Assembly: GCF_012184415.1 (NCBI RefSeq)
Contig: NZ_VTOX01000013.1
Location: 1 to 64,000, forward strand
Length of the DNA: 64,000 bases
Direction of reading: 5' to 3'
DNA from: Ramlibacter lithotrophicus
GTDB lineage: Bacteria > Pseudomonadota > Gammaproteobacteria > Burkholderiales > Burkholderiaceae_C
The translations under genes were made by a program, and so were the position numbers. Shown here one piece after another: positions 43,850 through 53,243 of this stretch. The notes below the pieces were generated by a model. That model had not been told where the DNA came from and searched no databases. It saw only the letters and a program-made list of their open reading frames with translations. The first letter of the stretch is position 1. Each line of letters starts with the position of its first letter.

Positions 43850-45103
43850 CGCGGATCTTGTTGTTCAGACCCTCCACGAATCCGAGCGACACCTTGTTCT
43901 GTGGCTTGCAGTAGGCGGCGATTCCATCCCAATGGCGATCGATCATCTCGGCGAACTTCTCGTACGGCTTCAACCGCTGCCACTTCAGGCTGGCGCGCCA
44001 GTTCTCGAAGAACCGCCGTGTCCAGGCCTCGCTGCTGTAGTCCCACAGTTGGCCGAACGACTCCTTCAGCAGGTACGCCGTGTTCAACCGCTTGTTGGCC
44101 GCCAGCAGCAGCCTGAGCGACTTCCGGCCTTCCAAGGTGAGGTTGTCCCTGTTGGACAGCAGGGTGTACTTCTTCCCCTTGATGAATCGTCGGTCCTTGC
44201 CCGACAGGCGCGCGTACTCCGCCTTGCGCACCTTGTCCAGCGCCTCGCCCAGGTGCCTCATGATGTGGAACTTGTCGAACAAGATGGCCGCCTGCGGCGC
44301 GTGGTTCTGAGTGGCGTTGCGAAACGGCTTCCACATGTCCATCACCGCCAGGCGAATGCCCCGCGTCTTCCTGTGGCCCAGCCACTCGTAGAACTGCGCC
44401 ATGCTCGCCTCGGAGCGGTCCTGGCCGCCGAACCAATCGGCCGGTGGCGCACCAGGTCGCTGACGACGATGCGATAGGTGTGGCCCTTCCTGATGGAGAT
44501 CTCGTCGACGCCGATGGCCTTGGGCCCGGGCGTGCCGGCCTTGGCCAGCTGCGCGCGCATGTACTGCATCTCCAGGGTCTTGACCGCCTCCCAGTGCAGG
44601 TTCAGTTCTTCGGCAACATCTTTGATGGTGCTGATGCGGCAGCGGCGCCCGACGAAGCACGCGAAGCGTTTGGTGTAGAACGGGTTGTCGGCAAGAAAGT
44701 CCAGCTGCTCGCGCATCACTTTGGCGCAGTGGGGGCACTGGACCCGACGGACCTCGAACTCCAGGTAGACGCGCGTGTTGCCGCTGGACAGATCGCGCGC
44801 ACGTCGCGTCGTGCGGTCGTACCAGCCCATGTGCGTGCGACCGCACTCCTTGCAGACGGTTTTTTGAGCGCCGAACGAGTGTGACGACGCGCGCGAACGG
44901 GTCGCCGAACACTCCGCCGATCTGCTCCAAGGGTCGAAAACCGGAAAACCGGTACGCGTCGAGAAGACGTCTTCGTTTGCGTGGATAAGCCATCGCAAAA
45001 TCGTGCCAGTTTCCACGAGGCCATCAAACCCTTGAAACCCGCTCCCAGTAAGGCTTTGCGGCGATTTCATGTCCAATTTCACCCACACTCTTCCCAGAAG
45101 ACC
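43810..45103 (-). pseudogene. ISL3-family transposase/element remnant, frameshifted
   Basis: Pieces in three frames make an ISL3 transposase: N-terminal LEQIGGVFGDPFARVVTLV; then the zinc-finger VCKECGRTHMGWYDR with VQCPHCAKV and IGVDEISIRKGHTY; then LAVMDMWKPFRNA, DKFHIMRHL and GLNNKIRVMQRRAYG. Frameshifts lie near 44865 and 44450, and the last residues are missing at 43810. The right end of the element is near 45103, where the outward sequence TGGGTCTTCTGGGAAGAG resembles an ISL3 terminus. Confidence 0.85.
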
Positions 45104-45133
45104 CAGTTTTCTTGGTCGAACGGGTTCCCAGAT

Positions 45134-45934
45134 TCAACGGCCTACGAAAACCGCCGCCCGCTTCTCGACGAACGCGGTGACCCCTTCGAGATGGTCGTGG
45201 CTGCGGCTGGCGGCGGCGATTCCCTCAGCTTCGCGGTGCGATTGCTCGTCCCAGCTGCGATCCAGCGATCCGCGGATGAGGGCCTTCACATGGCCCAGGG
45301 CCACGGACGGCCCCGCGGCGAGCGCGGCCGCCTTGTCCCGCACGAAGGCGTCGAAGCCCGCCGTGGGGACGACCCAATTGACCATGCCCAGGCGAAGGGC
45401 CTCTTCGGCAGGGCACCGCTCGCCAAACAGTGACATCTCAAGCGCCTTGCGCTCGCCCACGATTCGCGGAAGGAAGTGCGTCACGCCAGCGTCTGCCGTC
45501 AGGCCGATGTGCCGGTAGGCGACCAGAAAGAAGGCGTCTTCGCGTGCCACAACCACGTCGGCCGCCATCGACAGGCCGACACCGAAACCCGCCACAGCAC
45601 CGTGCACGGCCGCGATCACCGGCTTGGGCATACGCCGCAACTGCGAGATCAACTGATGCGCCCGGATGACGCGCATCTCCATACGGCGAACGTGCGCCTC
45701 GGCATCGGCGGAAAGCGATGCATGGAGCCCTTTCACGTCGCCGCCTGCCATGAAGGCGCGGCCGGCGCCGCGCAGAACCACGCAACGAATCTCCGGGTTC
45801 CGCTCGCACTCCTGGGTTGCGTCGATCAGCGCGTCGGTCATCGCAGGGCTGAGGGCGTTCAGCGCCTCCGGTCGGTTGAGCGCCAGCGTAGCGATGCCGC
45901 CTCTGGTCTCCAAGGTCAGGTGTTGCTCGGACAA
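45134..45934 (-). CDS. Enoyl-CoA hydratase/isomerase (crotonase) family protein
   Basis: A 266-residue crotonase. The oxyanion hole AFMAGGDVKGL and HGAVAGFGVGLSMAADVV are clear, but the glutamate positions read GVGLS and AYRHIGLTADAG, so both hydratase glutamates are absent. This is more in line with an isomerase, hydrolase or other crotonase chemistry. TTG at 45934 is selected (GAGGAG six bases upstream); the longer frame to 46057 would run through the motif-B operator. It is divergent from the TetR gene at 46097. Confidence 0.85.
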   Translation of the reverse strand: MSEQHLTLETRGGIATLALNRPEALNALSPAMTDALIDATQECERNPEIRCVVLRGAGRAFMAGGDVKGLHASLSADAEAHVRRMEMRVIRAHQLISQLRRMPKPVIAAVHGAVAGFGVGLSMAADVVVAREDAFFLVAYRHIGLTADAGVTHFLPRIVGERKALEMSLFGERCPAEEALRLGMVNWVVPTAGFDAFVRDKAAALAAGPSVALGHVKALIRGSLDRSWDEQSHREAEGIAAASRSHDHLEGVTAFVEKRAAVFVGR

Positions 45935-45990
45935 GTCGGTCTCCTCGGGGCCGTTGATCAGTGAAGCGCGGACCCTCCGCGCTGCCCTGT

Positions 45991-46004
45991 CGAACGTTCG
46001 TGAG
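45991..46004. promoter_or_regulatory. Motif B operator, site 2
   Basis: CGAACGTTCGTGAG contains the perfect palindrome CGAACGTTCG (45991-46000). It lies between the divergent crotonase (start 45934) and TetR gene (start 46097), the classical position for an autoregulated TetR operator. Confidence 0.7.
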
Positions 46005-46096
46005 ATGATAAGGTATGTGGGCGCATTACCGTCAAGCAGATGTGTTCGGCGTGCCAAATGAGCGAATACACTTTGTCACCACTGGAGAGACACCCG

Positions 46097-46774
46097 ATGG
46101 CCAGAACCCGAAAACACGAAGCCACCTCGCGGGAACAGCCGGCAACGGACTCGCGCGCTCTGATACTGGACGCCGCAGCGGGGCTGTTCTCAACCTTTGG
46201 CTACGCGGGCACCGGCCTGCGCCAGATTGCCGACGAGGTGGGCATCCGGCCAGCGAGCGTTTACCACCACTTCGAATCAAAGGAACGAATCCTGGAGGAA
46301 ATCCTCCGGACTGGTCTCACGCAGACGCTGCAATGCACGCGCGGGGCGGTGGAGGTGCTGCCGCCTGAGGCGAATCCGCGCGACCGCGTGGAAGCGGCCA
46401 TCGCCGGTCATTTGCGCGGCATCCACGAGAACCTGACGTACACCTCAACGAATTTGCGCTTCCATGGACAGATGCCGCCCGACGTGGGGAAGCGCCTGCG
46501 ACCCCTACGCGAAAACTACTCGGATTACTGGCGCACCTTGCTGGACAGCGCCCGACGCCACGGTTGGCTCCACCCCGACTTGGACGTATCAATGCTGCGT
46601 GCCCTAATCTTGGGCGGGCTGAACCGTACAGTCGTGTGGTTCGATCGCGGCAAGGGACCTATCGAACCGCTGATCCGAACGTCGATCCTCGCGTTCAGCG
46701 GTATTTGGACAAAAGAGCGCTCCCAAAACCTCGAGCGAAAACCGCCCACACGTTCACGCAAGCAGCGAACCTGA
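46097..46774 (+). CDS. TetR-family transcriptional regulator, candidate motif-B regulator
   Basis: A 225-residue regulator with HTH LRQIADEVGIRPASVYHHFESKE split here as LRQIADEVGIRPAS and VYHHFESKE (about residues 43-65). The ligand domain contains VVWFDRGKGP and a KERSQN tail with basic residues. ATG 46097 has GGAGAG upstream; the frame upstream of it is not used. Because a motif-B site sits in its own promoter region, and the other sites lie before cluster III/IV genes, it is the best candidate for the repressor of that regulon (inference). It converges with a second TetR gene 9 bp away. Confidence 0.9.
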   Translation: MARTRKHEATSREQPATDSRALILDAAAGLFSTFGYAGTGLRQIADEVGIRPASVYHHFESKERILEEILRTGLTQTLQCTRGAVEVLPPEANPRDRVEAAIAGHLRGIHENLTYTSTNLRFHGQMPPDVGKRLRPLRENYSDYWRTLLDSARRHGWLHPDLDVSMLRALILGGLNRTVVWFDRGKGPIEPLIRTSILAFSGIWTKERSQNLERKPPTRSRKQRT

Positions 46775-46783
46775 TCGCGCGTT

Positions 46784-47488
46784 TCAAGCCGCCGCGCTGG
46801 CCGCGTCCGCCAACTTCAGGTAGCGCCGCCACCCTTTCGGGGTGACCAGCCCCCGTACGAAGAAATCGAAACCTTCCCGGAAATAATCGTCCAGGGTGGT
46901 GATGGAGGCCAAGCGCCAATACTTGAGCGCCCAGGTGTGGGCGAAGGTCACAAAGTGATATGCAGTCAACTGGACGTTCACGTCGCGGAAGTAGCCGACC
47001 GCTATGCACTCTTCCAAACATGCCTCGATCAGACGATTCGTTTCCACCTCCAACTGTTTTATGGCCTCCCGCTGCCGGCCAGGTAGTGACTTCGTCGAGC
47101 GGTAAGCCAACACGGTCGCCTCGCGACGATGATCCACCACCCCGCAATAAGCGCGAACGCCGGCGTGGAGCCGCTCTAGAGGGTCCTCGAACTGCCCCAT
47201 GGCGTTGGGTAGCTCATTCTTGTACCCTTCAAGCACGCTCACGAGCGCCAACAGCAGGATGTCCTCTTTGGTCCGCGCGTAGTGGTAGATGAGACCCGCG
47301 CTGATGTGAGCCTTCTCAGCGACCTGCTGCACTGTTGTCCTATAGAACCCTCGCTCTGAGAACAGCTTAACGGCGGCCTGCACAATCTGCCCGCGCCGCA
47401 GACGGATCAGTTCTGCATCCTCGGTCTGACTCTTGACAAAGCCGGAGTCGGCGACGTTCCCACTGATATTTTGGTTGGCTCTGCGCAT
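46784..47488 (-). CDS. TetR-family transcriptional regulator
   Basis: A 234-residue regulator. HTH VQQVAEKAHISAGLIYHYA lies near residues 53-71 after a longer than usual N-terminus; the C-terminal domain contains RSTKSLPGRQREAIKQLE, typical of acyl-CoA-responsive TetR proteins. It is 38 bp downstream of livM and on the same strand, so it could be the last gene of the 56846-47527 operon, mirroring the livM-tetR order of cluster I. It might also compete for the motif-B sites. Confidence 0.9.
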   Translation of the reverse strand: MRRANQNISGNVADSGFVKSQTEDAELIRLRRGQIVQAAVKLFSERGFYRTTVQQVAEKAHISAGLIYHYARTKEDILLLALVSVLEGYKNELPNAMGQFEDPLERLHAGVRAYCGVVDHRREATVLAYRSTKSLPGRQREAIKQLEVETNRLIEACLEECIAVGYFRDVNVQLTAYHFVTFAHTWALKYWRLASITTLDDYFREGFDFFVRGLVTPKGWRRYLKLADAASAAA

Positions 47489-47526
47489 GAAGTTGCCACG
47501 GCCGGGGAGTGCCTGGACCAGGTCGA

Positions 47527-48513
47527 TTACCTAACTTGGCCCGGCAGCGTATGTCGCCGCATTCTACGCGAACGCAATCGCTTCGAAACCCACGTCACCA
47601 AGCCATCTCGCAGGCCCAGCAGCACGACGATAATCACCAAGCCATAGAACAGATTGCCGAGGCCGGCCAGCTGCACGAACTCGCGGCTCAGCGCACGCTC
47701 GACAGGCACCAGAAGCAGTGGTCCGAGAAAGGGCCCCCAAACGGTACCAATGCCGCCGACGGCGGTCATCAGCACGATCTGCACGGCCAAGTCGACCTGC
47801 GAGATGCTCGGATCGATGACGCTGAGGTAGTGCGCGTAAAAGGTTCCTCCCAACGCACCAAGGCCCGCCGACAGCGTGCTGCTGATCATCGTGACCTTTA
47901 GGACATCAACTCCCAACATGCGGGCCGCGTCCTGATTGTCGCGAATGGCTACCAGTCGCACCCCGAACCTAGAGTTGCGAAGCACGAGAGACAGCAGCAG
48001 CATGAGGCAGACCGCGACGAGGACGATATACAAGTAGGCATTCTTGTCGGTGAACCGGAAGGTCGCGGGGGAGTTGCCGCGCGGGATTACCAACCCTTCG
48101 TGGCCGCCCAGGAAATTGAATGATTGCAGCGCGATAACGGTGACGAAGGTCACCGCCAGGGTGATCAGCGCGTAGGTGAGCATCGGCAATTGCTGGCGGA
48201 AATTGATCCAGCACAGTAATGCAGCGAAGCCCATGGCGAGCACCGCGCCCGCGAACATGCCGATCCAGGGGCTCACCTGCAGGTGCAGGAACAGGATGGT
48301 GGACGTATAGCCGCCACAAGCGACGTACACCGGGTGCGCGAAGCTGAACTGACCCGCCATGCCTCCCGTGATGTTCCACGTCTGACATAGGAATGCGAAC
48401 CACAGGGCAACGATCAGGACGTCGATCACGCTGCCCGAGAACACCTCAGCAGAAGCGATGCCGGCAGCAAGCACGATAGCCACCAAAACCAATTGTCGTA
48501 CCGGGAAGTTCAT
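47527..48513 (-). CDS. livM: Branched-chain amino acid-type ABC transporter permease (LivM)
   Basis: A 328-residue permease with multiple hydrophobic segments, GMAGQFSFAHPVYVACGGY (the LivM GxxSxGHA region with His-Pro), FGVRLVAIRDNQDAARMLG coupling loop and TAVGGIGTVWGPFLGPLLL. The C-terminus is basic (RLRSRRMRRH). It overlaps livH by 4 bp. Confidence 0.92.
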   Translation of the reverse strand: MNFPVRQLVLVAIVLAAGIASAEVFSGSVIDVLIVALWFAFLCQTWNITGGMAGQFSFAHPVYVACGGYTSTILFLHLQVSPWIGMFAGAVLAMGFAALLCWINFRQQLPMLTYALITLAVTFVTVIALQSFNFLGGHEGLVIPRGNSPATFRFTDKNAYLYIVLVAVCLMLLLSLVLRNSRFGVRLVAIRDNQDAARMLGVDVLKVTMISSTLSAGLGALGGTFYAHYLSVIDPSISQVDLAVQIVLMTAVGGIGTVWGPFLGPLLLVPVERALSREFVQLAGLGNLFYGLVIIVVLLGLRDGLVTWVSKRLRSRRMRRHTLPGQVR

Positions 48514-49376
48514 GCTGACCGCTCCAGGACGCCTTCAGGGCGAACGAGCAGAAATAGGACGAAGATCAAGTAAGGCACGGCTGGCGCGAGTTCCGCAGGC
48601 CGCATGTAGAGCGAAGACAGGGCTTCGGCCAATCCGATGATGAGGCCGGCTACGAGCGTGCCGATGTAGTTGTTCATCCCACCGAGAATGAACACGATGA
48701 AAGAGATCAGCGTAAGGTGCAGGCCGACCGTCGGCTGCAACACCAGGATAGGCGCGACCAGTGGCCCGGCTATGCCCAGTACGGCAAGCGCAGTGGCGAA
48801 GACCGTCGCCTGGACCAGACCCACGTTTACACCCGACAAGGACGCTGCCTCGCTGTCTTCCGCAACAGCGAGGACCTTTCGCCCAAAGTCGGTGCGCCGA
48901 ATCACATAGAACGCGAGCAGCGCCAGCACGATTGAGACAGCGAACGCGAGCACGGGCGCGGCGGAAAGTGAAACCGAGCCTAGCCGCAAGATCTTACCGC
49001 TCAGCACCGACTGCACCGTATGAAAGTTGCTAGAAAATGTGAGGAGCAACGCGCTCTGTACGACAAACGACAACGCCAGGGTCACCTGGATGACGACAAG
49101 GTGCGGGGCAGAGAGCATCGGAGCGAAGACCAGCCGGAAAAGCGCGAACCCGCTGATAAACATGATTGGTGCGATCGCCAGGACAGCCACATAGGGGTCC
49201 ACACCGAGTGACGCGGACCCGAGGAGGGCCAAGTACATCGCAATGGCCATAAGGTCACCGTGCGCAAAATTTAGCTGGTGCGTCACCGAGTAGACGATAG
49301 CGAGCGCAAGCGCTATCAGGGCGTAAACACCGCCGAGGACGGCGCCCTGGGTGAAAATCTGGAGTGCTGTATCCAT
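48510..49376 (-). CDS. livH: Branched-chain amino acid-type ABC transporter permease (LivH)
   Basis: A 288-residue permease. GAVLGGVYALIALALAIVYS, NFAHGDLMAIAMY and FILGGMNNYIGTLVAGLIIG are LivH landmarks. ATG 49376 (MDTALQIFTQ) is used instead of an upstream in-frame start at 49454, which overlaps livF. It forms the channel with the LivM at 47527. Confidence 0.92.
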   Translation of the reverse strand: MDTALQIFTQGAVLGGVYALIALALAIVYSVTHQLNFAHGDLMAIAMYLALLGSASLGVDPYVAVLAIAPIMFISGFALFRLVFAPMLSAPHLVVIQVTLALSFVVQSALLLTFSSNFHTVQSVLSGKILRLGSVSLSAAPVLAFAVSIVLALLAFYVIRRTDFGRKVLAVAEDSEAASLSGVNVGLVQATVFATALAVLGIAGPLVAPILVLQPTVGLHLTLISFIVFILGGMNNYIGTLVAGLIIGLAEALSSLYMRPAELAPAVPYLIFVLFLLVRPEGVLERSA

Positions 49377-49383
49377 CGTTCTT

Positions 49384-50088
49384 TCACAGTCCGAGATAGG
49401 CCATGCGCACGCCTGGATCGTGCCGCAGGGTCTGTGACTCTCCGCCCAACGCAATGGCGCCGTTCTCCAGGATGTAGCCGTGCTGCGAGACTGATAGCGC
49501 TTGGGCCACGTTCTGCTCTACCAGCAGAACAGTCATGCCGCCCTCGTTCAGTGCCTTGATGTGGCCGAGGACCTCCAGCGTCACGCTGGGCGACAGGCCG
49601 ATCGATGGCTCGTCCAGTACCAGCAAGCGGGGGGCGCCCATCAGCGCCCGTCCTATCGCCACCATCTGCTGCTGCCCCCCCGAAAGGGTTCCGGCAAGCT
49701 GTCCCTTGCGCTCCGCGAGGATAGGAAACATGGCGAATATCTTGTCCAGCAAGGCTTGACGGTGTGGCCGGGCGTGCCGTGGCGTGTTCCCCAGGAGCAG
49801 GTTGTCCTGCACGGGAAGCCGGGTGAATAGGTGCCGGCCCTGTGGCACCTGGACGAGTCCGCGCGCGGCCACTTGATCGGGACGCAGTCCCGTGATGTCC
49901 TCCCCTTCAAAGCGCACCGAACCCGCGTTGGGCCGCATCAGTCCGCTCACTACGCGCAGCAGTGTCGACTTGCCGGCACCGTTCGCGCCGAGCAGGGAGA
50001 CGATCTGGCCGCCGGCGACCGAGAGTGATACGTCCCGGATGATCTCGACGCCGCCATAGCCAGCACTCACATTTTTGACATCAAGCAT
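49384..50088 (-). CDS. livF: ABC transporter ATP-binding protein (LivF)
   Basis: A 234-residue ATPase with canonical Walker A GANGAGKST, signature LSGGQQQMVAIGRA, Walker B LLVLDEPSIGLSP and VLLVEQN. Unlike its counterpart at 6464 it keeps the Walker A lysine. It overlaps livG by 8 bp and lies 7 bp before livH. Confidence 0.93.
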   Translation of the reverse strand: MLDVKNVSAGYGGVEIIRDVSLSVAGGQIVSLLGANGAGKSTLLRVVSGLMRPNAGSVRFEGEDITGLRPDQVAARGLVQVPQGRHLFTRLPVQDNLLLGNTPRHARPHRQALLDKIFAMFPILAERKGQLAGTLSGGQQQMVAIGRALMGAPRLLVLDEPSIGLSPSVTLEVLGHIKALNEGGMTVLLVEQNVAQALSVSQHGYILENGAIALGGESQTLRHDPGVRMAYLGL

Positions 50089-50803
50089 GCGCCAGTTCCT
50101 CCGCGCCGAGGTAGGCAGCGATCACCTCAGGATTCGAGGTAATCTCCTGCGGCTCCCCTGAGGCGGCCAAGCGGCCATAGACCAACACGTGGATGTACTC
50201 GCACAGGGCCATTACGGCCCGCATGCGGTGCTCGATGACCACAAAAGACTTTTCTGATGCATACCGGCGGATGACCTGCGCTGTTCGATCGATCTCGGTG
50301 GAACTCAATCCGGCGAATACCTCGTCTAGCAGCACTAGTCGGGCGCCCGTCGCAAAGACCTTGACAATTTCCAGTAAGCGCGTGTCGGCAGTTGTCAACT
50401 CGCCCGGCAGGTGCTCGAGCTTTGAACCAAGGCCGATATCCGAGGCCGTGCGTAGTGCCCCCTCGAACCCCTTTTCGTTTCCAGCTGCGCTGGCCGCCAC
50501 CTCGAGCGTCTCGCGAACGGTGAGTGATGTGAACAGCTGAGGCGTCTGAAAAGTACGGGCAATCCCCAGACGCGTCATCTCGTGCGGCTGGACGCCCGTG
50601 ATGTCGCGACCTTCAAAGAAAACGCGGCCCTCGGTGGGGCGAAGGAAGCCGCTCACAACCGCGAACGCGGTCGTCTTCCCCGAGCCGTTTGGACCGATCA
50701 GGCCGGTGATTTGTCCTGGCAGCACGTCAAAAGAGACGTCGTCGAGGGCGACGACACCGCCGAAGCGCTGCGTGACGTGCTGGAGACGAAGTATAGGTAT
50801 CAC
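50081..50803 (-). CDS. livG: ABC transporter ATP-binding protein (LivG)
   Basis: A 240-residue ATPase: Walker A GPNGSGKTT, LivG-specific GIARTFQTPQLFTSLTVRET, Walker B RLVLLDEVFAGLSS and FVVIEHRM. The region at the signature position reads LTTADTRLLEIVKVFA, the usual degenerate LivG form. GTG start at 50803, 57 bp after the binding-protein gene. Confidence 0.92.
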   Translation of the reverse strand: MIPILRLQHVTQRFGGVVALDDVSFDVLPGQITGLIGPNGSGKTTAFAVVSGFLRPTEGRVFFEGRDITGVQPHEMTRLGIARTFQTPQLFTSLTVRETLEVAASAAGNEKGFEGALRTASDIGLGSKLEHLPGELTTADTRLLEIVKVFATGARLVLLDEVFAGLSSTEIDRTAQVIRRYASEKSFVVIEHRMRAVMALCEYIHVLVYGRLAASGEPQEITSNPEVIAAYLGAEELAHA

Positions 50804-50860
50804 GGATTCGACTCCATGCGTCGGGTAACGACCGCGGCCGGCGCTGGTGGGTGCGACTGG

Positions 50861-52135
50861 TCAGAGACGGGGTGCCGCGGCGGCGGCATCTTCCGGAAAG
50901 ACAATGACAGACTTGCCGTCCTGCCACTGCGCGACGGACGGCGCCTGATTGCGTGGCTGCCCGTTACGTTCCCAGGACAACGACGGATCGTAGAACGGCA
51001 CGACCAAGCTATCGGCGCCACGAGGCATGTTCATGGCCAGAATGGCATCGTTCACCTTGGGTCCGGCAGTGGTTGCTGCCTGCTCAAAGGCCACTTTGAA
51101 TACATATACCGCCTGCGCGCCCAGACCATACCACTCGAGTTCGACCCCGGGGGTAATGCCAGGACGCACCGGTTCCTTCTCGGCCGCTTTGAGAAGGGCC
51201 TGCAACGGCCCATACTTTGTGCTCTCGCGCATGCCGGTCGTGGTGCCGAAAACAGGTGCCTTCAGCGCGCGAGCAGCGACCTCGGGACCGAGGGCGCCGG
51301 GCAGGCGAGCGTCCGCGAACCCTGATCCGAAACCGATAATTGGCACCCTGAAATTCAGCGCATCCGCCGCGCGCAGCAGCAACACCGTTTCCTGGAAGTA
51401 GAACCCGGCAAGCACCACGTCGGCACCACTGTCGCGGACACGTAGGATGGTGGGGCCGTAGTCGCTGGACCCCGGCGTTACCGGTAGATCCAGGGCTGCA
51501 GGGGTGCCGCCCTGAACCAGGAGGCGCTTAACAGCATCCGCGGCCGCTCGGCCATATTCGCTGTTGTCATACACGACCGCTACCTTACTGGCGGCGACAC
51601 CGTGCTTGTTGCGGAGCACCTTCAGCAAGTTCACTGCCGCAGCGGCGTAAGAGCCGCTGGTGAGGTTCAAAGTACGTGAGTACCGCGAATTCAGAGTGAA
51701 TGCCTTCTCGCTGGACCAGAAGGGCGACACGAAAGGCACCTTATATTGATCCGACAGCGGATTGGCCGCCAGCGCATCGAGGCTGGAAAACGGCCCGATG
51801 ATGCCGGCAACCTTTTGATCGTTGATCAAGCGCTCGATCTCAGCGACCGTTACTTTGGCTTCGCCTTTCGAATCAGCGAGCACAAGCTCCAGAGGGGCGT
51901 TACCGAGCGCGGCGACCCCGCCCTTCTCATTGATCAAGCGCGTTGCGAGCCGCGCGCCGGGAACTGCGGAACCGCCGTACGACGCGAAGCGCCCTGTCAC
52001 AGGTACAACCATGCCCAGCTTGAGCGGAGCACCCCGGGACGCCTGCGCCAAGGTGGGGCCGATGAGCAGGCCGGCGCCGAGGGCGGCTGAGGCCCGCATG
52101 ATTGCCCGGCGATTGATGCTAGAAGAGTTGCGCAT
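50861..52135 (-). CDS. Liv-type periplasmic substrate-binding protein (LivK-like)
   Basis: A 424-residue extracellular-ligand-binding receptor of the leucine-binding family. The N-terminus has a twin-Arg (NRRAIMR) and a hydrophobic stretch ending LAQA, so it is exported. PLKLGMVVPVTGRFASYGG starts the mature domain, IIGPFSSLDALAANPL lines the ligand cleft, and AVVYDNSEYGRAAADAVKR is in lobe 2. It supplies the binding protein that the cluster I transporter lacks. GGAGAC precedes the ATG. Ligand unknown, probably the acid degraded by the neighbours. Confidence 0.92.
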   Translation of the reverse strand: MRNSSSINRRAIMRASAALGAGLLIGPTLAQASRGAPLKLGMVVPVTGRFASYGGSAVPGARLATRLINEKGGVAALGNAPLELVLADSKGEAKVTVAEIERLINDQKVAGIIGPFSSLDALAANPLSDQYKVPFVSPFWSSEKAFTLNSRYSRTLNLTSGSYAAAAVNLLKVLRNKHGVAASKVAVVYDNSEYGRAAADAVKRLLVQGGTPAALDLPVTPGSSDYGPTILRVRDSGADVVLAGFYFQETVLLLRAADALNFRVPIIGFGSGFADARLPGALGPEVAARALKAPVFGTTTGMRESTKYGPLQALLKAAEKEPVRPGITPGVELEWYGLGAQAVYVFKVAFEQAATTAGPKVNDAILAMNMPRGADSLVVPFYDPSLSWERNGQPRNQAPSVAQWQDGKSVIVFPEDAAAAAPRL

Positions 52136-52165
52136 GATTTGTCTCCATTTCTTGAATATCGCTGC

Positions 52166-53239
52166 TTAAAGCGCAGCCTCGTACACTTGCAGAGCGTGCA
52201 GGTGCCACGCTGGCGTGCCGAAAACCACTCGATCGCTCTGTGCCCGCTTCAAATAGCGGTGCGGCAGAGATTCCGCAGCAACGCCCATGGCGCCAAATAC
52301 CTGGATCGCGTCGGCCGCGATGCGCGGATAAACCTCGCCCGCCCAAGCCTTGGCGGCGTGTGCCGTGGCCGGTCCAGCAGGATCACCGACCTGCAATTGC
52401 CAGAGCGCCGCGTAGGTCAACGACCTCAACCCGTCTAGCAGGACGCGATCATCGGCGAGCAGGTGTTTAATGGACTGGAAGGCGCCGATGGGCTGTCCGA
52501 ACTGCTGTCGCTCGCGCGCATAGTCGCAAGCTAAGGAAAGCGCCCTCGTGGCCCCGCCGAGCATTTCGGCGGACAAGGCAGCTGCCGCCGTGTGTCCCAA
52601 CGTCGACGCTGCCGCATGTGGGACGGGCCAAGACGCCTGCAACTCGAACTCAGACGGCACCTGCAGTGCGTGCACCTGCCGGCTGCGGTCCGGCCACGGT
52701 AGTAGCTCGGCCGTCCATCCGGAGCTCGCCCGCTCGCAAGCGCCGAGCAGCAGGCCGTCGCCGTCCGGGCTCTCCCTGAGAAACAAGAATGAATGGGCCT
52801 CGGGGAAGCCTATGACGGGCCAAGTCCATGCTGCCGCCGAAGCTATTACCGCGACACTCCGTGTCGCCACTTCTTGCGGTAGAACACAAAGGCGCAGGGT
52901 GCCATCCGCAATACGGGCGAGCCACTCCTCTCGCACTCCCCGTGACGTCGCTTGGCCCAGGAGCACCGCGCCAAGTACGGCGGTGGAGATAAAACTGCCC
53001 CCGGCAAGGGAGGCGCCGAGCCCCTCTAAAATGCAGCCAGCTTCCACCAAGCCAAGGCCAACGCCCCCGGCGTTTGACGGGACGAGCACCCCGGTCAATC
53101 CGGCCGAAGTCAGGGCACGCCAGATCTGCTCGAAGTTTGGCCCAGAATCCTCGTCCCCAGGTTGCGGGCGCATAGGCGCCAGGAGATCCTCCACGGCCTG
53201 CCGCAACAGGCGCTGTTCTTCGTTGAACGCAAAGTCCAT
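52166..53239 (-). CDS. Acyl-CoA dehydrogenase-like subunit, probably non-catalytic partner (ChsE-type heteromer)
   Basis: A 357-residue acyl-CoA dehydrogenase homologue. The N-terminal FAFNEEQRLLRQAVEDLL and the C-terminal YARERQQFGQPIGAFQSIKH are normal, but the central FAD-binding SEP..GSD motif is missing and the LxxER base is replaced (AALSAEMLGGA). Subunits of this kind pair with a catalytic partner in the alpha2beta2 dehydrogenases of steroid side-chain degradation (ChsE1/ChsE2 and relatives). ATG 53239 is used; the upstream frame overlaps the next gene. It lies 4 bp from that partner. Confidence 0.85.
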   Translation of the reverse strand: MDFAFNEEQRLLRQAVEDLLAPMRPQPGDEDSGPNFEQIWRALTSAGLTGVLVPSNAGGVGLGLVEAGCILEGLGASLAGGSFISTAVLGAVLLGQATSRGVREEWLARIADGTLRLCVLPQEVATRSVAVIASAAAWTWPVIGFPEAHSFLFLRESPDGDGLLLGACERASSGWTAELLPWPDRSRQVHALQVPSEFELQASWPVPHAAASTLGHTAAAALSAEMLGGATRALSLACDYARERQQFGQPIGAFQSIKHLLADDRVLLDGLRSLTYAALWQLQVGDPAGPATAHAAKAWAGEVYPRIAADAIQVFGAMGVAAESLPHRYLKRAQSDRVVFGTPAWHLHALQVYEAAL

Positions 53240-53243
53240 AGTC

